In this document: in pieces, positions 56,102 through 64,000 of the stretch
Position numbering within the stretch: position 1 is the first letter of the stretch
Layout: every line of letters begins with the position of its first letter
Source: Rhodanobacteraceae bacterium
GTDB taxonomy: Bacteria > Pseudomonadota > Gammaproteobacteria > Xanthomonadales > Xanthomonadaceae
Reading direction: 5' to 3'
Assembly (NCBI GenBank): GCA_024233975.1
Contig: JACKOX010000002.1
Location: 1-64,000, forward strand
Length of the DNA stretch: 64,000 bases
Program-made: the position numbers and the translations under genes
Notes under the pieces: model-generated
Database searches by the model: none
Told to the model about the DNA's origin: nothing
The model's input: only the letters and a program-made list of their open reading frames with translations

Positions 56102-56743
56102 TCAGCCTTTGTTGCGTTGCAGCGCAGCGGCCTCGGTGGCGAGCTGCGAAATCCTGTCCCAGTCCTTCGCGGCAACCAGCCGCGCTGGTGCCATCCACGA
56201 GCCACCCACCGTCAGCACGTTGTGCAACGCGAGATAGTCGGGTGCGCTGGCCGCATCAATGCCGCCGGTGGGGCAGAAGCGGGCCTCCGGGAACGGTCCG
56301 GAAAAGGCGCGCAGCAGCGCTGTGCCACCAAGCACCGCGGCCGGGAACAGCTTGAAGGTGTCGATGCCCTGTTCCATGGCGAACATCAGTTCCGACGCGG
56401 TGGCGACAGCCGGCAGGAACGGCAGGCCGCTGTCGATGGCGGCGGCATGCAGGGCAGGCGTCGCTCCGGGCGCGATGGCGAAGCGCGCGCCGGCGTCCTT
56501 GACCGCGTGCAGGTCCTTGGCATCCAGCACCGTTCCCGCACCGACGATGGCGCCATCGACTTCATTGGCAATCCGGCGGATGGCCTCCACCGCCACCTTG
56601 CTGCGCAGGGTGATTTCCAGCACCGGCAGGCCGGCATCCACCAGGCAACGCGCCAACGGCACCGCGTGATCGATGTCCTCGATGACCATCACCGGCAACA
56701 CCGGCGCCTGCTGCAGCATGCTGCGTAACGTTGACTCGTTCAT
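56102..56743 (-). CDS. eda: 2-keto-3-deoxy-6-phosphogluconate aldolase
   Basis: 213 residues. It splits KDPG to pyruvate and glyceraldehyde 3-phosphate. Schiff-base Lys131 in DTFKLFPAA and catalytic Glu43 in VLEITLRS are present. CPTGGID and VGGSWM bind phosphate. The frame remains open upstream through glk, but ATG 56743 gives the normal size and overlaps the glk stop by 4 bp. Last gene of the Entner-Doudoroff operon. Confidence 0.95.
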   Translation of the reverse strand: MNESTLRSMLQQAPVLPVMVIEDIDHAVPLARCLVDAGLPVLEITLRSKVAVEAIRRIANEVDGAIVGAGTVLDAKDLHAVKDAGARFAIAPGATPALHAAAIDSGLPFLPAVATASELMFAMEQGIDTFKLFPAAVLGGTALLRAFSGPFPEARFCPTGGIDAASAPDYLALHNVLTVGGSWMAPARLVAAKDWDRISQLATEAAALQRNKG

Positions 56744-57744
56744 GCGGATTCCCTTTGACGCAGGGCCACGGCGGCGCCGAGCAGGCCCGGCCAGCCGTGG
56801 CTGATGACGTGGATGGCGACCGACTCCAGGTGCGCGGCGAAGCGGCCCTTGTCGAGGAAGCGCTCGCGGAAGGCGCTGCTGCGAAGGAACGGCACGAAAC
56901 GCGGCACGATGCCGCCGGCAATCACCACCGTGCGCGCACCGTGGACCAGCGCGGTATCGCCGGCCACGCTGCCGAGGATGGCGCAGAAGCGCGCCAGCGT
57001 GCGGCGAGCGAGGACGTCGTGACCTTCGAGCGCGGCTTCGACGATGTCGGCGGGCTCGCGCAGCGATGGACCGCCCTTGGGTGGCGCCACGCCGCCCAGC
57101 GCGGCGTCGATGTGCGACAGGCCCATGCCGGACAGGATGCGCTCGTTGCTGGCACGACCGAAACGCGCTGACACCCAGCGCGCGATGTCGCGCTCTTCCT
57201 CGCCCTGCGGCGCGAAGCTGACGTGCCCACCTTCGGTTTCCACCACGCGCCAACCGCTGACCGGGTCGCCGACCAGCAGGCCCACGCCGAAGCCGGTGCC
57301 GGGGCCGATGACCGATACCGGTCCCGCCAGCGTGGCGTTCGGATCGCCGTGCAGGGTGATGCGGTCCTCGCGGGCCAGCGATGGCACCGACCAGGCCACC
57401 GCGCCGAAATCATTGATGATCTCGAGCTGGCGCAGTCCAAGTGCCTGCTGCAGTTCCGAGCGGCTGAAGGACCAGGCCCGGTTGGTCAGCCGGATCTCGT
57501 CACCAGCCACCGGGCAGGCCACCGCGATGGCGGCACGTGCGGGACGCGCGCCGACCTGCGACAGGTAGTGTTCGGCGGCATGCTGCAGGCTGGCGAATTC
57601 GGCGTTCGGCAGGCGCTGCAGGTGCAGCAGCTCGGGTCGCGGCGCGCCCGGGTCGGTCAGCGCGAAGCGGGCGTTGGTGCCGCCGATGTCGGCGATCAGG
57701 TCGAGTCCGTCCAGCGCGGTTTCGCCGGTTGATGCCACTGCCAT
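56740..57744 (-). CDS. glk: Glucokinase
   Basis: 334 residues, Glk family. ADIGGTNARFAL is the N-terminal phosphate-binding motif; INDFGAVAWSVP holds the catalytic aspartate, and GPGTGFGVGLLV and ETEGGHVSFAP bind sugar and phosphate. It phosphorylates glucose released from maltodextrins. ATG 57744 is chosen with GGAGGG upstream inside edd; an upstream ATG adds 17 residues. One base separates it from the edd stop. Confidence 0.94.
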   Translation of the reverse strand: MAVASTGETALDGLDLIADIGGTNARFALTDPGAPRPELLHLQRLPNAEFASLQHAAEHYLSQVGARPARAAIAVACPVAGDEIRLTNRAWSFSRSELQQALGLRQLEIINDFGAVAWSVPSLAREDRITLHGDPNATLAGPVSVIGPGTGFGVGLLVGDPVSGWRVVETEGGHVSFAPQGEEERDIARWVSARFGRASNERILSGMGLSHIDAALGGVAPPKGGPSLREPADIVEAALEGHDVLARRTLARFCAILGSVAGDTALVHGARTVVIAGGIVPRFVPFLRSSAFRERFLDKGRFAAHLESVAIHVISHGWPGLLGAAVALRQRESA

Positions 57745-57745
57745 G

Positions 57746-59566
57746 TCAGCCCTCCAGGAACAGCGCGCCGCCACCTTCCTCGGCGGATGCGGCACTGGCG
57801 CGCATCAGCCCGAACAGCTCACGGCCGACGCCGTGGCGGTTGGGAGCGAGATCGGGCATGAGCGATTCGCGAGCATTCCACTCGCCGGCATCCACCAGCG
57901 CCACCACTTCGCCGGCCTCGCTGTCGATGCGGATGTGGTCGCCCTCGCGCAGCTTCGCGATGCCGCCACCGCAGGCGGCTTCCGGCGTGAGATGGATCGC
58001 CGCCAGCACCGTGCCCGATGCACCGGACATGCGGCCATCGGTGAGCAGCGCCACACGCTGACCGCGTGACTGCAATGCGGACAGCGTCGGCGTCAGCTTG
58101 TGCAGTTCCGGCATGCCATTCGCCCGCGGTCCCTGGCCACGGACCACCGCCACGAAATCGCCCTGCAGCTCGTCTGCCTTGAATGCGGCCAGCAGTGCGT
58201 CCTGGGATTCGAAGATCCGCGCTGGAGCCTCGATGCTGCGCAGTTCGGGTGCGACCGCCGATACCTTGACGATGGCGCGACCCAGGTTGCCTTCGAGCTT
58301 GCGCAGGCCGCCTTCGGCATCGAAGGGCTGCGACAGCGCACGCAGCACATCGCCGTCGCCAGTGGTATCCGGTGGTGCATCCCAGCGCAGCGTGGTGCCA
58401 TCGAGCACCGGCTGTCGCGCCTGGTCATGCAGGTCGCCGCCGTGCACGCAGCGGATGTCCGGATGCAGCAGGCCGCCTGACAGCAATTCGCGGATCACGA
58501 AGGGCAGGCCGCCTGCCTCGGCGAAATGGTTCACGTCGGCGCTGCCATTGGGATAGATGCGGGTCAGCAGCGGCGTTGCGCGCGACAGTTCATCGAGGTC
58601 GTTCCAGTCGATGCGGATGCCGGCGGCGCGGGCGATGGCCACGAGGTGGATCGCGTGATTGGTGGAGCCACCGGTGGCGGCAAGGCCGACCATGGCATTG
58701 ACGATCGCCTTCTCGTCCACGGTATGGCCGATGGGTCGATAGTCGTCACCGAGGCCGGTGATGCGGCAGGCCTGTTCCGTGGACGCCACGGTCAGCGCAT
58801 CGCGCAGCGGCGTGTTCGGCGCCACGAAGGCGGTGCCCGGCATGTGCAGGCCCATCATCTCCATCATCATCTGGTTGGAGTTGGCGGTGCCGTAGAAGGT
58901 GCAGGTGCCGGGCGAGTGGTACGACGCGGATTCGGCGTCGAGTAGTTCGTCCTCGCTGGCCTTGCCTTCCGCATAGGCTTGGCGCACCTGAGCCTTCTGT
59001 TTGTTCGGCAGTCCCGACGGCATCGGTCCGGCGGGTACCAGGATCACCGGCAGGTGGCCGAAGCTGAGCGCGCCGATCAGCAGGCCGGGGACAATCTTGT
59101 CGCAGACGCCGAGCAGCAGCGCGGCGTCGAACATCTCGTGCGACAGCGATACCGCCGTGGCCATGGCGATGACGTCGCGCGAGAACAGCGACAGCTCCAT
59201 GCCGGCACGACCCTGGGTGACGCCATCGCACATCGCCGGCACGCCACCGGCGACCTGCGCACTGCCGCCCGCGTTGCGCGCGGCCATGCGGATCAGCTCC
59301 GGGTAGTTCCGGAACGGCTGGTGTGCCGACAACATGTCGTTGTAGGCGGTGACGATGCCGATGTTCGGCCCGCGCTTGCCGCGCAGCATCGGCTTGTCAT
59401 CGCCGGATGCGGCGAAACCGTGCGCGAGGTTGCCGCAGCTCAGCCGCGCGCGCGCCGGTGAGCGCTCGCGCGCGGCCTCGATGCGTTCAAGGTAGTCGCG
59501 TCGCGAATCTCGGCTACGCTCAAGGATGCGTTCGGTGACGCGTTCGACGACCGGGTGCAGGGACAT
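57746..59566 (-). CDS. edd: Phosphogluconate dehydratase
   Basis: 606 residues, IlvD/Edd family. It converts 6-phosphogluconate to KDPG. Iron-sulphur ligands lie in VPAMCDGVTQG, LLGVCDKIVPG and SPGTCTFYGTANSNQ. LTDGRMSGASGTVLAAIH is the C-terminal block. ATG 59566 gives the usual length; an alternative start 36 bases upstream overlaps pgl. Four bases separate it from the pgl stop. Confidence 0.95.
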   Translation of the reverse strand: MSLHPVVERVTERILERSRDSRRDYLERIEAARERSPARARLSCGNLAHGFAASGDDKPMLRGKRGPNIGIVTAYNDMLSAHQPFRNYPELIRMAARNAGGSAQVAGGVPAMCDGVTQGRAGMELSLFSRDVIAMATAVSLSHEMFDAALLLGVCDKIVPGLLIGALSFGHLPVILVPAGPMPSGLPNKQKAQVRQAYAEGKASEDELLDAESASYHSPGTCTFYGTANSNQMMMEMMGLHMPGTAFVAPNTPLRDALTVASTEQACRITGLGDDYRPIGHTVDEKAIVNAMVGLAATGGSTNHAIHLVAIARAAGIRIDWNDLDELSRATPLLTRIYPNGSADVNHFAEAGGLPFVIRELLSGGLLHPDIRCVHGGDLHDQARQPVLDGTTLRWDAPPDTTGDGDVLRALSQPFDAEGGLRKLEGNLGRAIVKVSAVAPELRSIEAPARIFESQDALLAAFKADELQGDFVAVVRGQGPRANGMPELHKLTPTLSALQSRGQRVALLTDGRMSGASGTVLAAIHLTPEAACGGGIAKLREGDHIRIDSEAGEVVALVDAGEWNARESLMPDLAPNRHGVGRELFGLMRASAASAEEGGGALFLEG

Positions 59567-59570
59567 CGGA

Positions 59571-60275
59571 TCAGGGACTCCAGTGGATTTCGACGGTGGC
59601 ATCGCTGGCGTGCAGCAGCGCGGCGATCGGCCAGCGGCGCGGATCGGGCAGTCGCTGGGCCGAACGGATCACCTCGCGCTTGGCGTCGCCGCTGACCATC
59701 AGCAGCAGGCGCTGCGTGGACAGCAGGCGAGGCAGGCTCAGGCTGACTCGCGTGAACGGTGCTTCGGGCGGCAACGGGTCGGGATGGACAACCAGCGCAG
59801 GTGATTTGCCTTCGAGGTCGAGCCCGGCCGCCAGTTCCGGCGCGCCGGGGAACAGCGAGGCGAAATGACCGTCCGCGCCCATGCCCAGCAGCACGGCATC
59901 AAAGCGCCCACTGAGACCGGCAAGGCTGCGCTTGGCCACGGCGACATCGGGTTCGCCATCCGCCACGTTTGGCACCAGGGGCAGCACGTGTGGTGATGGC
60001 TGCTCGCCGAAGCAGGCGCGCAGCTGGCCCAGGTTGCAGGCGTCATGATTTGCGGAAACCCAGCGTTCGTCGGTGGGCAGCAACTGCACGCGCGCATCCG
60101 GTGGATGCCGCTCCGCCCAGCGACGATAGGCGGGCAGCGGCGTGCCGCCACCAGCCAGTGCCAGCCAGGCCTGTCCGCGGGCGCGCAGTCCGGCTTCCGC
60201 GGCGTCGGCCAGCCGCTCGGCCACGGCGTCTGCCATGGCATCCCGATCCGGGTAGTCGATCTCGCGCCAGCCCAT
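59571..60275 (-). CDS. pgl: 6-phosphogluconolactonase
   Basis: 234 residues, DevB/Pgl type. LALAGGGTPLPAYRRWAE and LLPTDERWVSANHDACNLGQLR bind the lactone phosphate; LLGMGADGHFASLFPGA carries the active-site histidine. It hydrolyses 6-phosphogluconolactone. Separated from zwf by one base. Confidence 0.94.
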   Translation of the reverse strand: MGWREIDYPDRDAMADAVAERLADAAEAGLRARGQAWLALAGGGTPLPAYRRWAERHPPDARVQLLPTDERWVSANHDACNLGQLRACFGEQPSPHVLPLVPNVADGEPDVAVAKRSLAGLSGRFDAVLLGMGADGHFASLFPGAPELAAGLDLEGKSPALVVHPDPLPPEAPFTRVSLSLPRLLSTQRLLLMVSGDAKREVIRSAQRLPDPRRWPIAALLHASDATVEIHWSP

Positions 60276-60276
60276 G

Positions 60277-61734
60277 TCACTCGCGCCAGCTGTGGCCGTG
60301 GCGTTCGGTCAGCGTCACCGAGCTGCTCGGTCCCCAGGTGCCGGCCGGATAGCTGCGAGGCTTGATGCCCTCGCTGCGCCAGGCATCGAGGATGCCGTCC
60401 ACCCACTGCCAGGCCGCCTCGGTCTCATCGCGTCGCACGAACAGCGTGCCGTTGTCCTCCAGCGCATCGAGGTACAGGCGCTCATAGGCGCTGCGTCGGC
60501 GCTGGTTGGCAAAGACGTCATGCATGTCGAGGTCCAGCGCCACCTGCGACAGCTTCAGGCCGCTGCGGTCCAGGCCGGGCGTCTTGCTCATCAGCATCAG
60601 TTCGATGCGCTCCTCCGGCTGCAGGCGGATCACCAGCGCGTTGGGATCGATCTTCGGGCCGCTTTCGCCAAAGATCGAGTGCGGCACCGCCTTGAACTGC
60701 AGGTAGATCTCGGTGCAGCGTCGCGGCATGCGCTTGCCGGTGCGCAGATAGAAGGGCACACCGGACCAGCGCCAGTTGTCGATCTGCGTGCGCAGGGCGA
60801 CGAAGGTTTCGGTGTTGCTGTCGCGCCCCAGTTCCTGCAGGTAGCCGGGCACTACCTTGCCATTGATCGCGCCCTCGGCGTACTGGCCGCAGACGCTGAC
60901 ATTGCCCACGTCGCGCGTGCCGATTGGCCGCAGCGAGCGCAGCACCTTGATCTTCTCGTTGCGCACGGCGCTGGGATCGAACTGCGAGGGCGGCTCCATG
61001 GCGGTGAGGCAGACCAGTTGCAGCAGGTGGTTCTGCAGCATGTCGCGCATGGCGCCGGAGTGATCGTAGTAGTCGCCACGACCTTCCACGCCGACGGTTT
61101 CGGCCACGGTGATCTGTACCTGCGCGATGTGTCGCGCGTTCCACAGCGGCTCGAACAGGGCATTGCCGAAGCGCAGCGCGATCAGATTCTGCACGCCTTC
61201 CTTGCCGAGGTAGTGGTCGACGCGGAAGATCTGCTCCTCGCTGAACACGCTGGCCACGCCGTCGTTGATCTCGCAGGAGCTGGCGAGGTCGTGGCCGATG
61301 GGCTTTTCCAGCAGCACGCGAGTGCCGGGCCCACCGAAGCCATGCCGGCCCAGCGCCTCGCAGATCGGCGCGTAAAGTCGTGGCGCAGTGGACAGGTGGA
61401 ACACCACGTCGCCGTCGCGCAGCTCGCCAATTCGCGTCGCCAGCGATGCCATTGCCGATTCGTCGTTGCTGTCGGCGGCCTGGTAGTGGCTGCGCGCGAG
61501 CAGCTTTTCCAGTGCCGGGGCATCGACGTCGTCACTGTGCCCACGAACCGCCTCGGCGACGTGATCGCGGAACCCGGCATCGCTCATCTCGCTGCGCGAT
61601 GAGCCCAGCAGCTTCATCGACTCCGGCAGCAGGCCGTCTCGCTCCAGTTCGTAGAGCGCCGGCAGCAGCATGCGCTGGGCAAGGTCGCCGGTGGCGCCAA
61701 AAAGCACCAGTAGCGACGCGGCTTGTTTGCTCAT
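60277..61734 (-). CDS. zwf: Glucose-6-phosphate 1-dehydrogenase
   Basis: 485 residues. It oxidises glucose 6-phosphate with NAD(P)+. The dinucleotide motif is GATGDLA (residues 13-19), EKPIG is at 143-147 and the substrate motif RVDHYLGKE at 171-179. First gene of zwf-pgl-edd-glk-eda. A TATGCT box (61760-61765, minus strand) is a candidate -10, with LacI-type site 3 about 30 bp further upstream. Confidence 0.96.
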   Translation of the reverse strand: MSKQAASLLVLFGATGDLAQRMLLPALYELERDGLLPESMKLLGSSRSEMSDAGFRDHVAEAVRGHSDDVDAPALEKLLARSHYQAADSNDESAMASLATRIGELRDGDVVFHLSTAPRLYAPICEALGRHGFGGPGTRVLLEKPIGHDLASSCEINDGVASVFSEEQIFRVDHYLGKEGVQNLIALRFGNALFEPLWNARHIAQVQITVAETVGVEGRGDYYDHSGAMRDMLQNHLLQLVCLTAMEPPSQFDPSAVRNEKIKVLRSLRPIGTRDVGNVSVCGQYAEGAINGKVVPGYLQELGRDSNTETFVALRTQIDNWRWSGVPFYLRTGKRMPRRCTEIYLQFKAVPHSIFGESGPKIDPNALVIRLQPEERIELMLMSKTPGLDRSGLKLSQVALDLDMHDVFANQRRRSAYERLYLDALEDNGTLFVRRDETEAAWQWVDGILDAWRSEGIKPRSYPAGTWGPSSSVTLTERHGHSWRE

Positions 61735-61791
61735 TCAGTCATCCCCTTCGTTGCCGGCAAGCATAGCGCTGTCGGGCAGGAAGGCCGGAGC

Positions 61792-61805
61792 TGCATACGT
61801 TTTCA
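61792..61805. promoter_or_regulatory. LacI-type operator, site 3 (zwf operon)
   Basis: TGCATACGTTTTCA, 58 bp upstream of the zwf start, in the 95-bp gap to the DUF2207 gene on the same strand. It differs from site 2 (read TGCATACGTATTCA) at one position and from site 1 at two. Lying upstream of the presumed -10, it could serve activation or repression. Confidence 0.65.
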
Positions 61806-61829
61806 GAAAGGCGTCCCGTATCGCGCGCA

Positions 61830-63728
61830 CTACCAACCGCCGCCACCACCGCCGCCACCGCCGCCGCCGGAACCACCGCTGCTGCCACTGCTGGACCCCG
61901 GCGAGCTGGATGACGACGACACCGCCGAACTGATGCCGCTGCTGATGCCGCTGGTGACCGCCGTCAGGCTTGCCGCGTTGAAGGTGCTGCTGCCGTGGTA
62001 CCAGGTCGGTCGGGCCTGCTCCATCTCGGCAGGTGTCAGCGAATCGGCAAAGCGCTGTGCCCAGGCCTGCTCCACGTCCAGGGCCAGCGCGTAGGGCAGG
62101 TATTCGCTGAACAGCTCCGGCCGCGCCTTGACGTGGTAACGGCTGTCCAGCTCCTGCTTTTCGGCCACGCCGAGATACCAGCGGAAGCCTTCGATCTTGT
62201 CCAGCAGGCGCGCGCCGTCCTGCGTGGGCGCCTTCATCCACTGGTAGAAGGCGACCACGGTGCCGATGATCAGGCCAAACAGCAGCACAAAGCCGAAGCC
62301 GGCAATGAAGGCCAGCGCGATCAGGCCACCCAGTTCGCCAACCAGGAACGGCAGCGAGAAGAACCACAGGAACAGGGCACCAATCGTCCCGCCCACGCCA
62401 TTCGCTGTCTTTGACGCCTTGATGGCTGCCGATACCAACGCCGTGACGCCGATGCTCCAGATGCTCAGCCAGAAGCACAGGAATATGGCGGCGAACTTCT
62501 GGTCGCCTTCAATGAACAGCAGCGAGCCAACCAGCGTCACCACGCCAATCAGCAGGCCCACGACCCACTTGCCGGTGTTGGTGAAGAAGTATTTCTTCTC
62601 GTAGTCGGCAGCCAGCGAGGCCTTGTGCGCGGCGATGGCCGCCTGCACCGTCTGGTGGATCTTCTGCTCCAGTTTGACCGGCGCGGTGGATCCGCCGAAG
62701 AGCTTCGCGGTAAGGGCCTTTTCGCCGGGTGCGAAATGGTCGACGCGGTTTCCGGTGGGCGTGAGCGTGACCTTCTTCTTGTCGTCCTGTTCGATGGTCA
62801 GCCAGCCCTTGGCGGCCAGGCCAAGCAGGGCGGCGGCGAAGCAGGTCTTATCGTAGCCCATGCGCCGCACAAAGCGCAGCGACGCCGGCGAGAAACCTTT
62901 CGGTGGTTCGTACTGCGGCATGCGCACGCCGGCCTCCGGGTCGCGGCCGTAACGCACCCACATCCAGCCGTAGTAGCCGAGCAGCAGCAGAAAACCGGCC
63001 AGCCCGACCAGCAGGTTGGCGTTGTCGGCCAGCAGCCAGCGGAGCTCCTGTTCCGCGGTCGGTTCGGCGATCAATCCTTTCGGGAACTCCAGCACGACGC
63101 TCAGCCCCTCGCCGCCGCTGAGGCGTCGGGTGGCGTGGTAACGCGCGCCTCCGTCGACCACTTCGCTCTCCAGCGCCGCTTCCAGGGAGTCCTGCCTGCC
63201 GGTGTAGCCAAAGGCTTTCAGCTGGCTGGCGGGCACGGACTCCGGCAGGTGGATCTCGGCGCTGGACTGGTCGATGGGAAAGCCCCAGCCGTTGCCGGTG
63301 ACGTTCCAGTACAGCTCGTCGTGATCCTCGAAGAAGCCCAGCTGACGGCTGGTGCGATAGCGCAGCACGTAGCGGTGCTCGCCCCTGTCGACGTAGCGAT
63401 CCTTGTTGCCGACGTAGATGCGGATGCCGTTGCTCCGACCTTCGCTGTGCCAGTCCTCGGTCTGTCCGTCGCGCTCCACGCCAAGGAAGTCGAAATCGAC
63501 AACGTAGTGATGCCCCAGCTGCGTGCGATAAGTGGTGGGGAAGTCGCGGTAGATGCCGCGCTTGATCTGACTGCCTTCGGCCTGGACGGTAATGGTTTCC
63601 GTCACCAGCATCGCGCCATCGGTTTCAACGCGGATGTCGCTTTGATAGTCAAGGATGCGTTCGTCGGCGCGAGTGTCGAAGGCCAGCAGGGCCAGCGTGA
63701 CGACCAGCAGGAAGCGGAAGACCTTCAT
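61830..63728 (-). CDS. DUF2207 family membrane protein
   Basis: 632 residues. Signal peptide to about 21, then the DUF2207 extracytoplasmic domain (IRVETDGAMLVTETITVQAEG, GIYRDFPTTY, YRTSRQLGFFEDHDELYWNVTGNGWGFPI). A transmembrane helix near 240-260, a cytosolic DNA-binding-like or linker segment and several more helices (about 390-500) follow. The tail is serine-rich then poly-glycine ending in Trp, as in many TPM/DUF2207 proteins. It is coupled by an ATGA overlap to a LemA-family gene, the usual partner. Function unknown; an envelope role is inferred. Confidence 0.9.
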   Translation of the reverse strand: MKVFRFLLVVTLALLAFDTRADERILDYQSDIRVETDGAMLVTETITVQAEGSQIKRGIYRDFPTTYRTQLGHHYVVDFDFLGVERDGQTEDWHSEGRSNGIRIYVGNKDRYVDRGEHRYVLRYRTSRQLGFFEDHDELYWNVTGNGWGFPIDQSSAEIHLPESVPASQLKAFGYTGRQDSLEAALESEVVDGGARYHATRRLSGGEGLSVVLEFPKGLIAEPTAEQELRWLLADNANLLVGLAGFLLLLGYYGWMWVRYGRDPEAGVRMPQYEPPKGFSPASLRFVRRMGYDKTCFAAALLGLAAKGWLTIEQDDKKKVTLTPTGNRVDHFAPGEKALTAKLFGGSTAPVKLEQKIHQTVQAAIAAHKASLAADYEKKYFFTNTGKWVVGLLIGVVTLVGSLLFIEGDQKFAAIFLCFWLSIWSIGVTALVSAAIKASKTANGVGGTIGALFLWFFSLPFLVGELGGLIALAFIAGFGFVLLFGLIIGTVVAFYQWMKAPTQDGARLLDKIEGFRWYLGVAEKQELDSRYHVKARPELFSEYLPYALALDVEQAWAQRFADSLTPAEMEQARPTWYHGSSTFNAASLTAVTSGISSGISSAVSSSSSSPGSSSGSSGGSGGGGGGGGGGGW

Positions 63729-64000
63729 GGCAGTTTGACCTCCACGGCGCCGCGGCTGTCGGCCTCGGCGGCAAAGAATTCGGCGGGGTGGAAGGCGAAG
63801 GCGCGGGCGATCAGCAAGTGCGGGAACTGCTCGCAGCGCGTGTTGTACTGCCGCACCGAGCCGTTGTAGAAACGTCGCGCGTATTGCAGGTGATCCTCCA
63901 CCTCCACCAGCTGTGAACTCAGCTGGGCGAAATTCTCGCTCGCCTTGAGGTCGGGGTAGTCCTCGGCCAGCGCCAGCAGCTGTCTCGCATCGCGATCCAC
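63725..64000 (-). CDS. lemA: LemA family protein, C-terminal part (gene runs off right edge)
   Basis: The 91 visible residues end the protein; the frame is open to the window edge and the apparent start at 64000 is not real. The LemA blocks LLALAEDYPDLKASENFAQLSSQLVEVE, ARRFYNGSVRQYNTRCEQFP and FAFHPAEFF are clear. LemA proteins have one N-terminal membrane helix and a helical-bundle domain outside the cytosol; their function is poorly defined. The stop overlaps the DUF2207 start by 4 bp. Confidence 0.92.
   Translation of the reverse strand: MDRDARQLLALAEDYPDLKASENFAQLSSQLVEVEDHLQYARRFYNGSVRQYNTRCEQFPHLLIARAFAFHPAEFFAAEADSRGAVEVKLP

Noticed and set aside
56744..57253. N-terminal extension of eda into glk
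   Set aside because: KDPG aldolase is about 210 residues and begins at ATG 56743; the extension is arginine-rich shadow sequence.

Overview
This 64 kb window is GC-rich, densely coding bacterial chromosome. It most resembles a gammaproteobacterium of the Xanthomonadales/Lysobacterales. That rests on the waaA - tolC - pcm neighbourhood, an ilv-leu supercluster, a maltodextrin locus with a TonB-dependent receptor, an SLC45-like MFS carrier and a flavin-dependent halogenase, an XgtA-like GH13 alpha-glucosidase, a DUF2333 protein, and secreted proteins ending in an 'LFxSGFE'-type tail. Species cannot be named from the sequence. I see no rRNA, tRNA, CRISPR, prophage or transposase gene.

Layout. 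1-2309: two tandem paralogues of a secreted protein of unknown function (the first cut by the window edge), with a decayed copy of the 3' end of the neighbouring lipid A acyltransferase gene between them. 2317-4651: divergent lpxL and waaA (lipid A/Kdo). 4761-6886: tolC and a Pcm-like methyltransferase. 7059-7556: a non-coding element of about 0.5 kb with terminal inverted repeats of about 80 bp. 7574-12604: an RND efflux permease, its lipoprotein adaptor and a divergent TetR regulator. 12876-24828: an attenuator with leader peptide followed by ilvD-ilvC-ilvG-ilvM-ilvE-ilvA-leuA-leuC-leuD-leuB, a complete isoleucine/valine/leucine pathway in one apparent transcription unit. 24875-27010: a secreted subtilisin-family protease. 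27176-29229: a TPP riboswitch and thiC. 29306-36375: a membrane-bound winged-helix/TPR regulator, a secreted beta-propeller protein, a DUF2333 protein and inorganic pyrophosphatase.

36461-56065 is a maltodextrin-utilisation region. It holds a cytosolic-type alpha-glucosidase, a sodium/sugar symporter, pullulanase, a tryptophan-halogenase-like flavoprotein, a GH97 alpha-glucosidase, two lipoprotein GH13 amylases, a TonB-dependent receptor, an MFS carrier and a LacI-family regulator. 56102-61734 is a five-gene Entner-Doudoroff operon (zwf-pgl-edd-glk-eda). 61830-64000 holds a DUF2207 membrane protein and the 3' end of a LemA-family gene.

How it fits together: the receptor would bring maltodextrins across the outer membrane, the amylases, pullulanase and GH97 enzyme would trim them, the carriers would import glucose or maltose, and glucokinase plus the Entner-Doudoroff enzymes would burn the glucose. 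Three near-identical 14-bp palindromes (consensus TGCAWACGTWTTCA) lie in the control regions of the alpha-glucosidase/symporter pair, the receptor/amylase pair and the zwf operon. This suggests the local LacI protein governs both halves. The main points of interest are this regulon, the ilv attenuator with explicit competing stems, the halogenase inside a sugar operon, the inverted-repeat element, and the tandem duplication that carried along a piece of lpxL.
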